Part shown: positions 1-15,400 of the stretch, piece by piece
Position numbering within the stretch: the first letter of the stretch is position 1
How the letters are laid out: each line of letters opens with the position of its first letter
Source of the DNA: Xestospongia muta
Taxonomy: Eukaryota > Porifera > Demospongiae > Haplosclerida > Petrosiidae
Reading direction: 5' to 3'
Assembly: GCA_963693285.1 (NCBI GenBank)
Contig: OY848924.1
Location: 5,663,842 to 5,727,841 of the forward strand
DNA length: 64,000 bases
Notes under the pieces: generated by a model
Databases searched by the model: none
Told to the model about the DNA's origin: nothing
The model's input: only the letters and a program-made list of their open reading frames with translations
Translations under genes and position numbers: made by a program

Positions 1-3000
1 TTGGAATCTACATTAGATCCTAAAAGTAACTGGACTATATAAGAGTCACCATTCTCAGAAGCTATATGAAGAGCTGTTCTTTGACTCTATACAAAGTAAC
101 ACGTAAATAAAAATAATTCTATAGGAATGACTATAAAATTATGAAATAAGATTATTACAAAAGTTATCATAAGATAGTTTTGATGGTGCTGGTCTTGTAG
201 CAAACTACAAAGAGTATTGAAAACTTGTTAGATAGAAGTAGCTATAATGGGATAAAAAAGTTTTTCCATAAGCTCAAAGTGGTGATGGTTTGATTAGTCA
301 TGACAAGTTTGAAGTGTTCACAATAAGAGTAAATAAGACTATTGTTATCTCAAAAATATCATAAACTCTAGCAATGTACTAAGCCAGGAGTTTAAATACA
401 TAGCTTCATGAGCATAGTGGTAGATTGTAAGAAAATATGTATGTGACATAATTTTTTTAGTTAATAATCCACAAATTTATTTTATAATGCTGCATAAATG
501 TAATTTATAAAGTATTGTCCCTCAAAAATACAGTGCCATACAGTATATGCATTATTACTAGAATACAGTACAGATAACAATCTCTATATACAATACACAC
601 TGACCTGGTCACAAATATTGGGATCTACATTAGATCCTAAAAGTAACTGGACTATATCAGAGTGACCTTTCTCAGAAGCAATATGAAGAGCTGTTCTTTG
701 ACTCTATATAAAGTAATAATTTCATATCTAATCGTTACTAATTACAAACAGAATATACATGATAATAATATTTAAGTAAGGCTTATGTCAAGTAAACCTA
801 CAAGATATAAACATTGTCCTGTACAATATATACATTATTACTACAACGTAGTACAGATAACAATCTCTATATACAATACACACTGACCTGATCACAAATA
901 TTGGGATCTGCATTAGATCCTAAAAGTAACTGGACTATCTTTAAGTCACCTTTATCAGAAGCTATATGAAGAACTGTTCTTTGACTCTATATAAAGTAAT
1001 AATTACATATCTAATCATTAACAATTACAAACAGAATATATGTACATGATAATAACTAAGGCTAATGTCAAGTAAACCTACAAGATATAAACATTGTCCT
1101 GTACAATATATACATTATTACTACAATATAGTACAGATAACAATCTCTATATACAATATACACTGACCTGATCACAAATATTGGGATCTGCTTGAGATTG
1201 TAAAAGTAACTGGACTATATCAGAGTCACCATTCTCAGAAGCTATATGAAGAGCTGTTCTTTGACTCTGTATAAAGTAACACATTAATAAAAATAATTCT
1301 ATAGAGATGACTAACGTCAGTAATGTACAAAGAATACAAGCAATATAGTAGAGATGGCAGTTGAATCAACATGACATAATAATAGTACAGGTCTATTATT
1401 ACTACAGTATCATCACTGATAATATTATCAATTACTTAAATATTAAACTAAAATCAGGGTTTCATTTAGATAAATGGACAAGGGGGGGGGGGCAAAATGG
1501 GACTACGCATGACAGTGTGTTCTCTGGAGGGGTCTGGAGCCATGCCCCCAGACAATTTTTAAAGTTTTGATCCTCTGAGATCACTTCTGGCACATTTTCA
1601 GATCATTTGTGGTTTTCAAATGACATGATAAGATGACTGGACTGGATTACTGGGACGACCTTTAACTCATTAATAAGTCATTATAACTAAAGAAAACATA
1701 CCACCCACGTATAACTAATAGTTTTATTGACTGTGATCTTTTGATTTGTTTTGTGTTGTGATGTGTATAAGATGTCTAGAGCAGTGTGAAGGTGAATAAG
1801 ATCAAAGACTAAGTTAGAAGCTAGGTATATAGAAATTATGCTACAAATGTTGAAGTTTACTATTATTCTGGACAGACTAGAGATCAAAGCTCCTATTGTC
1901 ATTAAATCTAGTCTATCATTGTGTGAGGTAAACTCTGTGTATCTACAGATTCCTAGTAGTTTTACATAATTGATTTTTGCTCTTTGTAGAAGTATCTCTA
2001 GCAGTAATGTACTATTAGAAATAGATATTTCCATTAAGAGACAATTCCAAAGGTAAGTCACACTATTGCTGTCTTATAAAATATCATCAAAACTTGAGTG
2101 ATGTGCTGAGCCATAGTTAAAATTATTGGCTTCATGAGCATACTGGTAGATTGTGACTGATTCAATTGTATCTGGATAATGTTTTATATTATCTCAACTA
2201 AACCTACAAAACCTACACATTGTCCTGTACAAGCTACATTACTACAATATAGTACAGATAACAATTTCTAAGTACACTGACCTCATCACAAATATTGGGG
2301 TTTTCACCAGATTCTAGTAATATCTTGACAATCTCTAAGTAACCCTTTTTTGAGGCCCAATGTAGATCTGCCCACAGACTCTATGAAAAATTGATAAAAT
2401 CCATGTAATCACAGTTAAAAGTAAACTCTACTATAAGTAATATTAATACAATTGACAAAGTAAATACTAAATAGAGAGACTTATCCACTACATTACAACA
2501 ACTTTGTAGACAACAATTTCTGTATATAGTATACACTGACCTTGTCACAAAGTTTAGGATCTGCTTTAGCTTTCAAGAGTAACTTGACTACTTTAGAATG
2601 GTCTTTACTCAAGGCATAATGTAGAGCTGGTTTTTGATTCTAAACAACAATAGAATCACTACTAATAAATAGGCACTTATAGTTATTGCTACTTTACAAC
2701 ACTGCATGTAATAAACAGTACATGTAAGCATGAGTTTCAGTGAAATTTTGAATAAATTATAAAAGTGTTGTTTCTTAGAATTTCATCAGGCAACATTCAA
2801 CTAATTTTACCACATTAAGAAACAAAATGAGAGGAATCCAATTAATCTATCATCAAAGTACTAAACATAATTCCACTGGGACTTCAGTACATAGTTTCAG
2901 GAGTAACTTTAAAATACACTGTGTCTTTCTCATATCTGTAAATATTTATTAGTGGCAACAAAACATGGCAACAGCCAATCATTTCATTATTATATTTTTC

Positions 3001-3460
3001 CTTGTTAGCAATGAAATAAGATTATTACAAAAGTTATCATAAGATAGTTTAGATGGTACTGGTCTTGTAGCAAACTACAAAGAGTATTGAAAACTTGTTA
3101 GATAGAAGTAGCTATAATGGGATAAAAAAGTTTTTTCCATAAGCTCAAAGTGGTGATGTTTTGATTAGTCTTGACAAGTTTAAAGTGTTCACAATAAGAG
3201 TAAATAAGACTATTGTTATCTCAAAAATATCATAAACTCTAGCAATGTGCTAAGCCAGGAGTTTAAATACATAGCTTCATGAGCATAGTGGTAGATTGTA
3301 AGAAAATATGTATGTGACATAATTTTTTAGTTAATAATCCACAAATTTATTTTGCTGCATGAATGTAATTTATAAAGTATTGTCCCTCAAAAATACAGTG
3401 CCATACAGTATATGCATTATTACTAGAATATAGAACAGATAACAATCTCTATATACAATA
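1..3460. repeat. Segmental duplication block A, copy 1 (offset 8,582 bp)
   Basis: Positions 1 to about 3460 recur at about 8583-12050 with only scattered differences. Examples: 605-703 matches 9187-9285, 1168-1266 matches 9750-9848, and 2541-2639 matches 11123-11221, all at an offset of exactly 8,582. The block carries seven ankyrin exons and one ~420-bp repeat. Positions 1 to about 1018 also match 4051-5068 at an offset of 4,050, without any difference in the parts I compared. Confidence 0.85.
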
Positions 3461-6400
3461 CACACTGACCTGGTCACAAATATTGGGATCTACATTAGAT
3501 CCTAAAAGTAACTGGACTATATCAGAGTGACCTTTCTCAGAAGCAATATGAAGAGCTGTTCTTTGACTCTATATAAAAGTAATAATTTCATATCTAATCA
3601 TTACTAATTACAAACAGAATGTACATGATAATAATATTTAAGTAAGGCTTATGTCAAGTAAACCTACAAGATATAAACGTTGTCCTGTACAATATATACA
3701 TTATTACTACAATATAGTACAGATAACAATCTCTATATACAATACAAACTGACCTGATCACAAATATTGGGATCTACATTAGATCCTAAAAGTAACTGGA
3801 CTATATCAGAGTGACCTTTCTCAGAAGCAATATGAAGAGCTGTTCTTTGACTCTATATAAAAATAATAATTTCATATCTAATTGTTACTAATTACAAACA
3901 GAATGTACATGATAATAATATTTAAGTAAGGCTTATGTCAAGTAAACCTACAAGATATAAACATTGTCTTGTACAATATATACATTATTACCACAATATA
4001 GTACAGATAACAATCTCTATATACAATACACACTGACCTGATCACAAATATTGGAATCTACATTAGATCCTAAAAGTAACTGGACTATATAAGAGTCACC
4101 ATTCTCAGAAGCTATATGAAGAGCTGTTCTTTGACTCTATACAAAGTAACACGTAAATAAAAATAATTCTATAGGAATGACTATAAAATTATGAAATAAG
4201 ATTATTACAAAAGTTATCATAAGATAGTTTTGATGGTGCTGGTCTTGTAGCAAACTACAAAGAGTATTGAAAACTTGTTAGATAGAAGTAGCTATAATGG
4301 GATAAAAAAGTTTTTCCATAAGCTCAAAGTGGTGATGGTTTGATTAGTCATGACAAGTTTGAAGTGTTCACAATAAGAGTAAATAAGACTATTGTTATCT
4401 CAAAAATATCATAAACTCTAGCAATGTACTAAGCCAGGAGTTTAAATACATAGCTTCATGAGCATAGTGGTAGATTGTAAGAAAATATGTATGTGACATA
4501 ATTTTTTTAGTTAATAATCCACAAATTTATTTTATAATGCTGCATAAATGTAATTTATAAAGTATTGTCCCTCAAAAATACAGTGCCATACAGTATATGC
4601 ATTATTACTAGAATACAGTACAGATAACAATCTCTATATACAATACACACTGACCTGGTCACAAATATTGGGATCTACATTAGATCCTAAAAGTAACTGG
4701 ACTATATCAGAGTGACCTTTCTCAGAAGCAATATGAAGAGCTGTTCTTTGACTCTATATAAAGTAATAATTTCATATCTAATCGTTACTAATTACAAACA
4801 GAATATACATGATAATAATATTTAAGTAAGGCTTATGTCAAGTAAACCTACAAGATATAAACATTGTCCTGTACAATATATACATTATTACTACAACGTA
4901 GTACAGATAACAATCTCTATATACAATACACACTGACCTGATCACAAATATTGGGATCTGCATTAGATCCTAAAAGTAACTGGACTATCTTTAAGTCACC
5001 TTTATCAGAAGCTATATGAAGAACTGTTCTTTGACTCTATATAAAGTAATAATTACATATCTAATCATTACTAATTACAAGCAGAATATACATGATAATA
5101 ACATTTAAGTAAGGCTTATGTCCAGTAAACCTACAAGATATAAACATTGTACTGTACAATATATACATTATTACTATAATATAGTACAGATAATAATCTC
5201 TATATACAATATACACTGACCTGATCACAAATATTGGGATCTGCTTTAGATCCTAAAAGTAAATGGACTATCTTTAAGTCACCTTTTTCAGAAGCTATAT
5301 GAAGAGCTGTTCTTTGACTCTATATAAAGTAATAATTACATATCTAATCATTACTAATTACAAACAGAATGTGTATGATAATAACATTAAAGTGAGGCTT
5401 ATGTCAAGTAAACCTACAAGATATAAACATTGTCCTGTACAATATATACATTATTACTACAATATAGTACAGATAACATTCTCTATATACAATACACACT
5501 GACCTGATCACAAATATTGGAATCTACATTAGATCCTAAAAGTAACTGGACTATATAAGAGTCACCATTCTCAGAAGCTATATGAAGAGCTGTTCTTTGA
5601 CTCTATACAAAGTAACACGTAAATAAAAATAATTCTATAGGAATGACTATAAAATTATGAAATAAGATTATTACAAAAGTTATCATAAGATAGTTTTGAT
5701 GGTGCTGGTCTTGTAGCAAACTACAAAGAGTATTGAAAACTTGTTAGATAGAAGTAGCTATAATGGGATAAAAAAGTTTTTTCCATAAGCTCAAAGTGGT
5801 GATGGTTTGATTAGTCTTGACAAGTTTGAAGTGTTCACAATAAGAGTAAATAAGACTATTGTTATCTCAAAAATATCATAAACTCTAGCAATGTACTAAG
5901 CCAGGAGTTTAAATACATAGCTTCATGAGCATAGTGGCAGATTGCAAGAAAATACGTAAGTGACATAATTCTTTAGTTAATAACCCACAAATTTATTTTA
6001 AAATACTGCATGAATGTAATTTATAAAGTATTGTCCCTCAAAAATACAGTGCAATACAGTATATACATTATTACTAGAATATAGTACAGATAACAATCTT
6101 TATATACAATACACACTGACCTGATCACAAATATTGGGATCTGCATTAGATCCTAAAAGTAACTGGACTATCTTTAATTCATCTTTTTCAGAAGCTATAT
6201 GAAGAGCTGTTCTTTGACTCTATATAAAGTAATAATTACATATCTAATCATTACTAATTACAAACAGAATGTGTATGATAATAACATTAAAGTGAGGCTT
6301 ATGTCAAGTAAACCTACAAGATATAAACATTGTCCTGTACAATATATACATTATTACTACAATATAGTACAGATAACATTCTCTATATACAATATACACT

Positions 6401-9400
6401 GACCTGATCACAAATATTGGTATCTGGTTTAGATCCTAAAAGTAACTGGACTATCTTTAAGTCACCATTCTCAGAAGCTATATGAAGAGCTGTTCTTTGA
6501 CTCTATACAAAGTAACACGTAAATAAAAATAATTCTATAGGAATGACTATAAAATTATGAAATAAGATTATTACAAAAGTTATCATAAGATAGTTTTGAT
6601 GGTGCTGGTCTTGTAGCAAACTACAAAGAGTATTGAAAACTTGTTAGATAGAAGTAGCTATAATGGGATAAAAAAGTTTTTTCCATAAGCTCAAAGTGGT
6701 GATGGTTTGATTAGTCATGACAAGTTTGAAGTGTTCACAATAAGAGTAAATAAGACTATTGTTATCTCAAAAATATCATAAACTCTAGCAATGTACTAAG
6801 CCAGGAGTTTAAATACATAGCATCATGAGCATAGTGGTAGATTGTAAGAAAATATGTATGTGACATCATTTTTTTAGTTAATAATCCACAAATTTATTTT
6901 ATAATGCTGCATGAATGTAATTTATAAAGTATTGTCCCTCAAAAATACAGTGCCATACAGTATATGCATTATTACTAGAATACAGTACAGATAACAATCT
7001 CTATATACAATACACACTGACCTGGTCACAAATATTGGGATCTACATTAGATCCTAAAAGTAACTGGACTATATCAGAGTGACCTTTCTCAGAAGCAATA
7101 TGAAGAGCTGTTCTTTGACTCTATATAAAGTAATAATTTCATATCTAATCGTTACTAATTACAAACAGAATATACATGATAATAATATTTAAGTAAGGCT
7201 TATGTCAAGTAAACCTACAAGATATAAACATTGTCCTGTACAATATATACATTATTACTACAACGTAGTACAGATAACAATCTCTATATACAATACACAC
7301 TGACCTGATCACAAATATTGGGATCTGCATTAGATCCTAAAAGTAACTGGACTATCTTTAAGTCACCTTTATCAGAAGCTATATGAAGAGCTGTTCTTTG
7401 ACTCTATATAAAGTAATAATTACATATCTAATCATTACTGATTACAAACAGAACATACATGATAATAACATTAGAGTAAGGCTCAAGTATAGTACAGGTT
7501 TATTACTACTACAGTATCATCACTGATAATATTATCTATTACTTAAATATTATACTAAAATTGATGAATGAAAATTCACTATGTAGTTTTGAGCCAATTA
7601 CCAAGCTCAGTAGACTACTAGGGACAATTTGCTGATTACTTGAAAGATATATAAATCTAATCTGTTTAAAAAGAATAAAGGAAATGGTTTAATTTCATTT
7701 GCTGCTCTTCAAAGTCATATACAACAATATATTTAATTTGAGAAAGTAGACACCTAACATATGGTCCAAAACATTACAGGACTCCCTGGCACACACAGCA
7801 TGAAGAATTAACGTCATAAATAATTAAGTATGACAGAAGAGGAAATGAACACAGAAATTAAATCTCATGTAAATTCTTGCAACAAATGTTTACGTTCATG
7901 AAAAAAATGGCTATACAGAATGTTTAAGTCATACAAAACATGCTCTGCTCATAATATTTAATAGTGTTTAGTATATCATATAAATAGTCTGTTAAACAAA
8001 GCAATCTCTTAACTATAGTAACAATACATACTACTTTATGAGGGACTATATAGACAATTAAAATATAAGTCATGGAAGAAGTTAATACATATATATAACA
8101 ATATTATTATTATGAAAATTATCATATAATTGTTTTGAACTTATGATAGTACAGTAAAATACTGGAGTTTTACCAAAAGCATTGAGCCATGTTTAGCCAC
8201 ACAAACTGTAATATAGTGCTTATAATAGAGGACTATTATATGTACCAGGAGCCACAAAGGAGGAAGTAGTGTGCAATTATGTGGTACAAAACTCACAGCA
8301 TACTTAAATTGTATTCATAATTGGCAGGTAGTTAAGCTTTTAATGTGGTATGTTTAATACTGAATTATATACTATACTGAATTATATACTACTAAGAAGA
8401 TTATGGACTCCGTAATGTACATGTAGATTCATTGCTCAGGCAAGATGTTTAAAGTATGATATTTCCTTTTCGTCTTTGCTTTATACAGTAAACTTCAACA
8501 AAGATTAAAACAATGTCAAAATATCATAATAAGACACCACAATATAGTACTATATACAATACACACTGACCTGATCACAAATATTGGTATCTGGTTTAGA
8601 TCCTAAAAGTAACTGGACTATATAATAGTCACCATTCTCAGAAGCTATATGAAGAGCTGTTCTTTGACTCTATACAAAGTAACACGTAAATAAAAATAAT
8701 TCTATAGGAATGACTATAAAATTATGAAATAAGATTATTACAAAAGTTATCATAAGATAGTTTTGATGGTGCTGGTCTTGTAGCAAACTACAAAGAGTAT
8801 TGAAAACTTGTTAGATAGAAGTAGCTATAATGGGATAAAAAAGTTTTTTCCATAAGCTCAAAGTGGTGATGGTTTGATTAGTCATGACAAGTTTGAAGTG
8901 TTCACAATTAGAGTAAATAAGACTATTGTTATCTCAAAAATATCATAAACTCTAGCAATGTACTAAGCCAGGAGTTTAAATACATAGCTTCATGAGCATA
9001 GTGGTAGATTGTAAGAAAATATGTATGTGACAATTTTTTTAGTTTATAATCCACAAATTTATTTTATAATGCTGCATAAATGTAATTTATAAAGTATTGT
9101 CCCTCAAAAATACAGTGCCATACAGTATATGCATTTTTACTAGAATACAGTACAGATAACAATCTCTATATACAATACACACCGACCTGGTCACAAATAT
9201 TGGGATCTACATTAGATCCTAAAAGTAACTGGACTATATCAGAGTGACCTTTCTCAGAAGCAATATGAAGAGCTGTTCTTTGACTCTATATAAAGTAATA
9301 ATTTCATATCTAATCGTTACTAATTACAAACAGAATATACATGATAATAATATTTAAGTAAGGCTTATGTCAAGTAAACCTACAAGATATAAACATTGTC

Positions 9401-12400
9401 CTGTACAATATATACATTATTACTACAACGTAGTACAGATAACAATCTCTATATACAATACACACTGACCTGATCACAAATATTGGGATCTGCATTAGAT
9501 CCTAAAAGTAACTGGACTATCTTTAAGTCACCTTTATCAGAAGCTATATGAAGAACTGTTCTTTGACTCTATATAAAGTAATAATTACATATCTAATCAT
9601 TAACAATTACAAACAGAATATATGTACATGATAATAACTAAGGCTAATGTCAAGTAAACCTACAAGATATAAACATTGTCCTGTACAATATATACATTAT
9701 TACTACAATATAGTACAGATAACAATCTCTATATACAATATACACTGACCTGATCACAAATATTGGGATCTGCTTGAGATTGTAAAAGTAACTGGACTAT
9801 ATCAGAGTCACCATTCTCAGAAGCTATATGAAGAGCTATTCTTTGACTCTGTATAAAGTAACACATTAATAAAAATAATTCTATAGAGATGACTAACGTC
9901 AGTAATGTACAAAGAATACAAGCAATATAGTAGAGATGGCAGTTGAATCAACATGACATAATAATAGTACAGGTCTATTATTACTACAGTATCATCACTG
10001 ATAATATTATCAATTACTTAAATATCAAACTAAAATCAGGGTTTCATTTAGAAAAATGGACAAGGGGGGGGGGGCAAAATGGGACTACGCATGACAGTAT
10101 GTTCTCTGGAGGGGTCTGGAGCCATGCCCCCAGACAATTTTTAAAGTTTTGATCCTCTGAGATCACTTCTGGCACATTTTCAGATCATTTGTGGTTTTCA
10201 AATGACATGATAAGATGACTGGACTGGATTACTGGGACGACCTTTAACTCATTAATAAGTCATTATAACTAAAGAAAACATACCACCCACGTATAACTAA
10301 TAGTTTTATTGACTGTGATCTTTTGATTTGTTTTGTGTTGTGATGTGTATAAGATGTCTAGAGCAGTGTGAAGGTGAATAAGATCAAAGACTAAGTTAGA
10401 AGCTAGGTATATAGAAATTATGCTACAAATGTTGAAGTTTACTATTATTCTGGACAGACTAGAGATCAAAGCTCCTATTGTCATTAAATCTAGTCTATCA
10501 TTGTGCGAGGTAAACTCTGTGTATCTACAGATTCCTAGTAGTTTTACATAATTGATTTTTGCTCTTTGTAGAAGTATCTCTAGCAGTAATGTACTATTAG
10601 AAATAGATATTTCCATTAAGAGACAATTCCAAAGGTAAGTCACACTATTGCTGTCTTATAAAATATCATCAAAACTTGAGTGATGTGCTGAGCCATAGTT
10701 AAAATTATTGGCTTCATGAGCATACTGGTAGATTGTGACTGATTCAATTGTATCTGGATAATGTTTTATATTATCTCAACTAAACCTACAAAACCTACAC
10801 ATTGTCCTGTACAAGCTACATTACTACAATATAGTACAGATAACAATTTCTAAGTACACTGACCTCATCACAAATATTGGGGTTTTCACCAGATTCTAGT
10901 AATATCTTGACAATCTCTAAGTAACCCTTTTTTGAGGCCCAATGTAGATCTGCCCACAGACTCTATGAAAAATTGATAAAATCCATGTAATCACAGTTAA
11001 AAGTAAACTCTACTATAAGTAATATTAATACAATTGACAAAGTAAATACTAAATAGAGAGACTTATCCACTACATTACAACAACTTTGTAGACAACAATT
11101 TCTGTATATAGTATACACTGACCTTGTCACAAAGTTTAGGATCTGCTTTAGCTTTCAAGAGTAACTTGACTACTTTAGAATGGTCTTTACTCAAGGCATA
11201 ATGTAGAGCTGGTTTTTGATTCTAAACAACAATAGAATCACTACTAATAAATAGGCACTTATAGTTATTGCTACTTTACAACACTGCATGTAATAAACAG
11301 TACATGTAAGCATGAGTTTCAGTGAAATTTTGAATAAATTATAAAAGTGTTGTTTCTTAGAATTTCATCAGGCAACATTCAACTAATTTTACCACATTAA
11401 GAAACAAAATGAGAGGAATCCAATTAATCTATCATCAAAGTACTAAACATAATTCCACTGGGACTTCAGTACATAGTTTCAGGAGTAACTTTAAAATACA
11501 CTGTGTCTTTCTCATATCTGTAAATATTTATTAGTGGCAACAAAACATGGCAACAGCCAATCATTTCATTATTATATTTTTCCTTGTTAGCAATGAAATA
11601 AGATTATTACAAAAGTTATCATAAGATAGTTTAGATGGTACTGGTCTTGTAGCAAACTACAAAGAGTATTGAAAACTTGTTAGATAGAAGTAGCTATAAT
11701 GGGATAAAAAAGTTTTTTCCATAAGCTCAAAGTGGTGATGGTTTGATTAGTCTTGACAAGTTTAAAGTGTTCACAATAAGAGTAAATAAGACTATTGTTA
11801 TCTCAAAAATATCATAAACTCTAGCAATGTGCTAAGCCAGGAGTTTAAATACATAGCTTCATGAGCATAGTGGTAGATTGTAAGAAAATATGTATGTGAC
11901 ATAATTTTTTTAGTTAATAATCCACAAATTTATTTTATAATGCTGCATGAATGTAATTTATAAAGTATTGTCCCTCAAAAATACAGTGCCATACAGTATA
12001 TGCATTATTACTAGAATACAGTACAGATAACAATCTCTATATACAATATACACTGACCTGATCACAAATATTGGGATCTGCATTAGATCCTAAAAGTAAA
12101 TGGACTATCTTTAAGTCACCTATTTCAGAAGCTATATGAAGAGCTGATTTTTGACTCTATATAAAAGTAATAATTACATATCTAATCATTACTAATTACA
12201 AACATAATATACATGATAATAACATTTAAGTAAGGCTTATGTCAAGTAAACCTATAAGATATAAACATTGTACTGTACAATATATACATTATTACTATAA
12301 TATCGTACAGATAATAATCTCTATATACAATATACACTGACCTTATCACAAATATTGGGATTGACATTAGATTGTAGTAATAGCTTGACAACATTTCGTT

Positions 12401-15400
12401 GTCTATTATTTAAGAACCAATGGTATCCCCTACTTACAGCATAATGTAGAGCTGATTTGTTATACTAGATAAAGTAATAATAAATTCAAAATAATATGAC
12501 AACAGTAATTTCTAGAAAATACAAACATAAGCAATGAGATATAACAAGTGTTGATTTGACAATAGAAGAATTGAAAAAGTAAAAGACCATTTTACAATCT
12601 GTTCATCAAATTTGACATAAGATGTTTAATTGTTCAGGACTGTTATTAATTTATTCTAAACACAAACTATGTGACAACTCAATTATTGTTATTATTGAAA
12701 AGGCTTCAAACAATCATAACTACTAAACTAAAAATACAATTAAATGTATATAGCACTGGCAGATCAGTCATGCCCAATACAAAGTGCTATGTGTGTTTGA
12801 AGTGTTCACAATAAGAGTAAAAAAGACTTATTGTTAACTCCAAAATATCATCACAGCTTGAGCAATGTCATGAGCCAGGAGTTAGAATTATTGGCTTCAT
12901 GCACATACTGGTAGACAGTGAGAAAATATGTACGTGGGATATAATGTTTCAGTTAATAATCCACAAATGTTTAAGAATGCAATTTATAAGGTTATAAAGT
13001 TTGTAGATATGAGGAAAGATTTTATATATTTAGATAATTTTAAACTAAAGATTATATCTTCCACTAATACAAACAAAGTACATAACTACATGATAGTGAC
13101 TACATTAAAATAAGTCAAGTTAAACCTACAAATTATTCTATACAAGTACAATATAATACATTATTACTACAATATAGTACAGATAACAATCTCTATATTT
13201 AATACACACTGATCTGATCACAAATATTGGGATCTGCTTTAGATAGTAAAAATAACTGGACTATATCAGAGTCATTATTTTCAGAAGCTAAAGAGCTGTT
13301 CTTCAACTTTATACAAAGTTAAAATTCTTGGCTTCATCAGCATACTGGTAGATTATGAATTAATCAATTGTATCTGGATAATGTTATATATTATGTCAAC
13401 TAAACCTACACAACATACACATTGTCCTGTACAAGCTACATTATTACTACAATATAGTACAGATAACAATCTCCATGTACAATACACACTGACCTCATCA
13501 CATATATTGGGATCTGCATTAGATCCTAAAAGTAACTGGACTATATCAGAGTCACCATTCTTAGAAGCTATATGAAGAGCTGTTCTTTGACTCTATACAA
13601 AATAATAGTAAATTAGTTAACCATTGACATAACAACAATCTCTATACAAAGTACATAGCTAATCATTGTTGACTACAAACTCTTTGGTACATGATAATAA
13701 CTAGTGGGGGTGTCTGTAAACACTGGACTGGATCACTGGACTGACCTTTAACTCATTAATAAGTCATTATAATTAAAGGAAACATACCACCCACGTATAA
13801 CAAATAGTTTTATTGACTGTGCTCTGTTTTGTGTTGTGATGTGTATAAGATGTCTATGGAGCAGTTTGAAGTGAATAAGATCAAAGACTAAGTTAGAAGC
13901 CTGGTATATAGAAATTATGCTACAAATTCTAGTTTACTATTATTCTGAACAGAGTAGAAATCAAAGCCACATTTTTCATTAAATCTAGTCTATTATTGTG
14001 CGAGGCAAACTCTGTGTATCAGTGTATTCCTAGTAGTTTTACATAATTGATCTTTGTCCTTTGTGGAAGTATCTCTAACAGTAATAAGGTACTACTAGAA
14101 ATAGCTATTTCCATTAACAGATAATTCCAAAGCTAAGTCACACTGTTCTTATTTCATAAAATATCATCAAAGTTTGAGTGATGTACTGAGTCAGTAGTTT
14201 AAATTCATAGCTTCATCAGCATAATGGTAGATTGCGAGTGAGTGAATGAATTATATCTGGATAATATTATATATTATGTCAACTAAACCTACACAACATA
14301 CACATTGTCCTGTATAAACTACATTATTACTACAATATAGTACAGATAATAATCTCTATGTACAATACATACTGACCTCATCACAAATATTGGGATTTTT
14401 ACCAGATTCTAGCAATATCTTGACTATTTCTGAGTAACCTTTTCGTGATGCCCAATGTAGATCTGCCCACATACTCTATACATATTGACAACTTTCATGT
14501 AATCATTGTTAATAGTAAACTCTATATTATACATGACTATAGCAACATTACTATAATTTATAATATATAATTATACAGAGAATGTTTCACTATATTACAA
14601 CAACAGTGTAGACAACAATCTCTATATACAATATATACTGACCTTGTCACAAAGATTGGGATCTGCCTTAGCTTTCAAGAGTAGCTTGACTACTTCAGGA
14701 TGATCTTCAATTAATGCATAATGTAGAGCTGGTTTTTGATTCTAAAAAACAATGACATCACCTCTAATAAAAGCACTTATAGTGTCCCTACATTCATAAA
14801 AAAAACCTTATAGATAAAAATTGTTTTAAGTTAATTTTGGTGATTTTAGTGTTGTAGCAAACTACAAAGATTATTAGAAGTAGCTATAATAGAACAAAGT
14901 TTTTTCTTAATCTCAAAGGGTTGATGGTTTAATTTGCAGTAAGAAATAAGCAAGTATAGCTTTGTAGCCACACGTACTTGCAAATCTTACTGTTTACCTC
15001 GAAATATCATTAAATCGTGAGTACAAAATAACATTAAATCTTAAGCCAGTAGTTAAAATTATTGGCTTTATGAACAAACTGGTAGATTGTAAGTGAATAA
15101 ATATGTAAATGACATATAATTTTTTAGTTAATAATCCACAAACTTAAGTTTGTGAAATGATGTATGAGAGCAATTCAAAAACATTTGTTCCTCAAAATAT
15201 ACTGCTATACAGTATGCATTATTACTACAATATATTACAGATAACAACCTTTATGTACAATACACACTGATGACTGACCTGATCACAAATATTGGGATCT
15301 GCATTTGATCGTAAAAGTAACTGGACTATATTAAAGTTACCATTCTCAGAAGCTATATGAAGAGCTGTTTTTTGATTCTATACAAAATAATATTAAATTA

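Noticed and set aside
1361..1570. 69-codon plus-strand frame, also at 9943-10152
   Set aside because: It contains a poly-G run and has no splice or homology support. The second copy exists only because of the block duplication.
1..7403. Regularly spaced repeats of ~283-300 bp resembling a CRISPR or satellite array
   Set aside because: The conserved 99-bp units are coding ankyrin exons with splice sites, and the spacing follows intron lengths. It is neither CRISPR nor a simple satellite.
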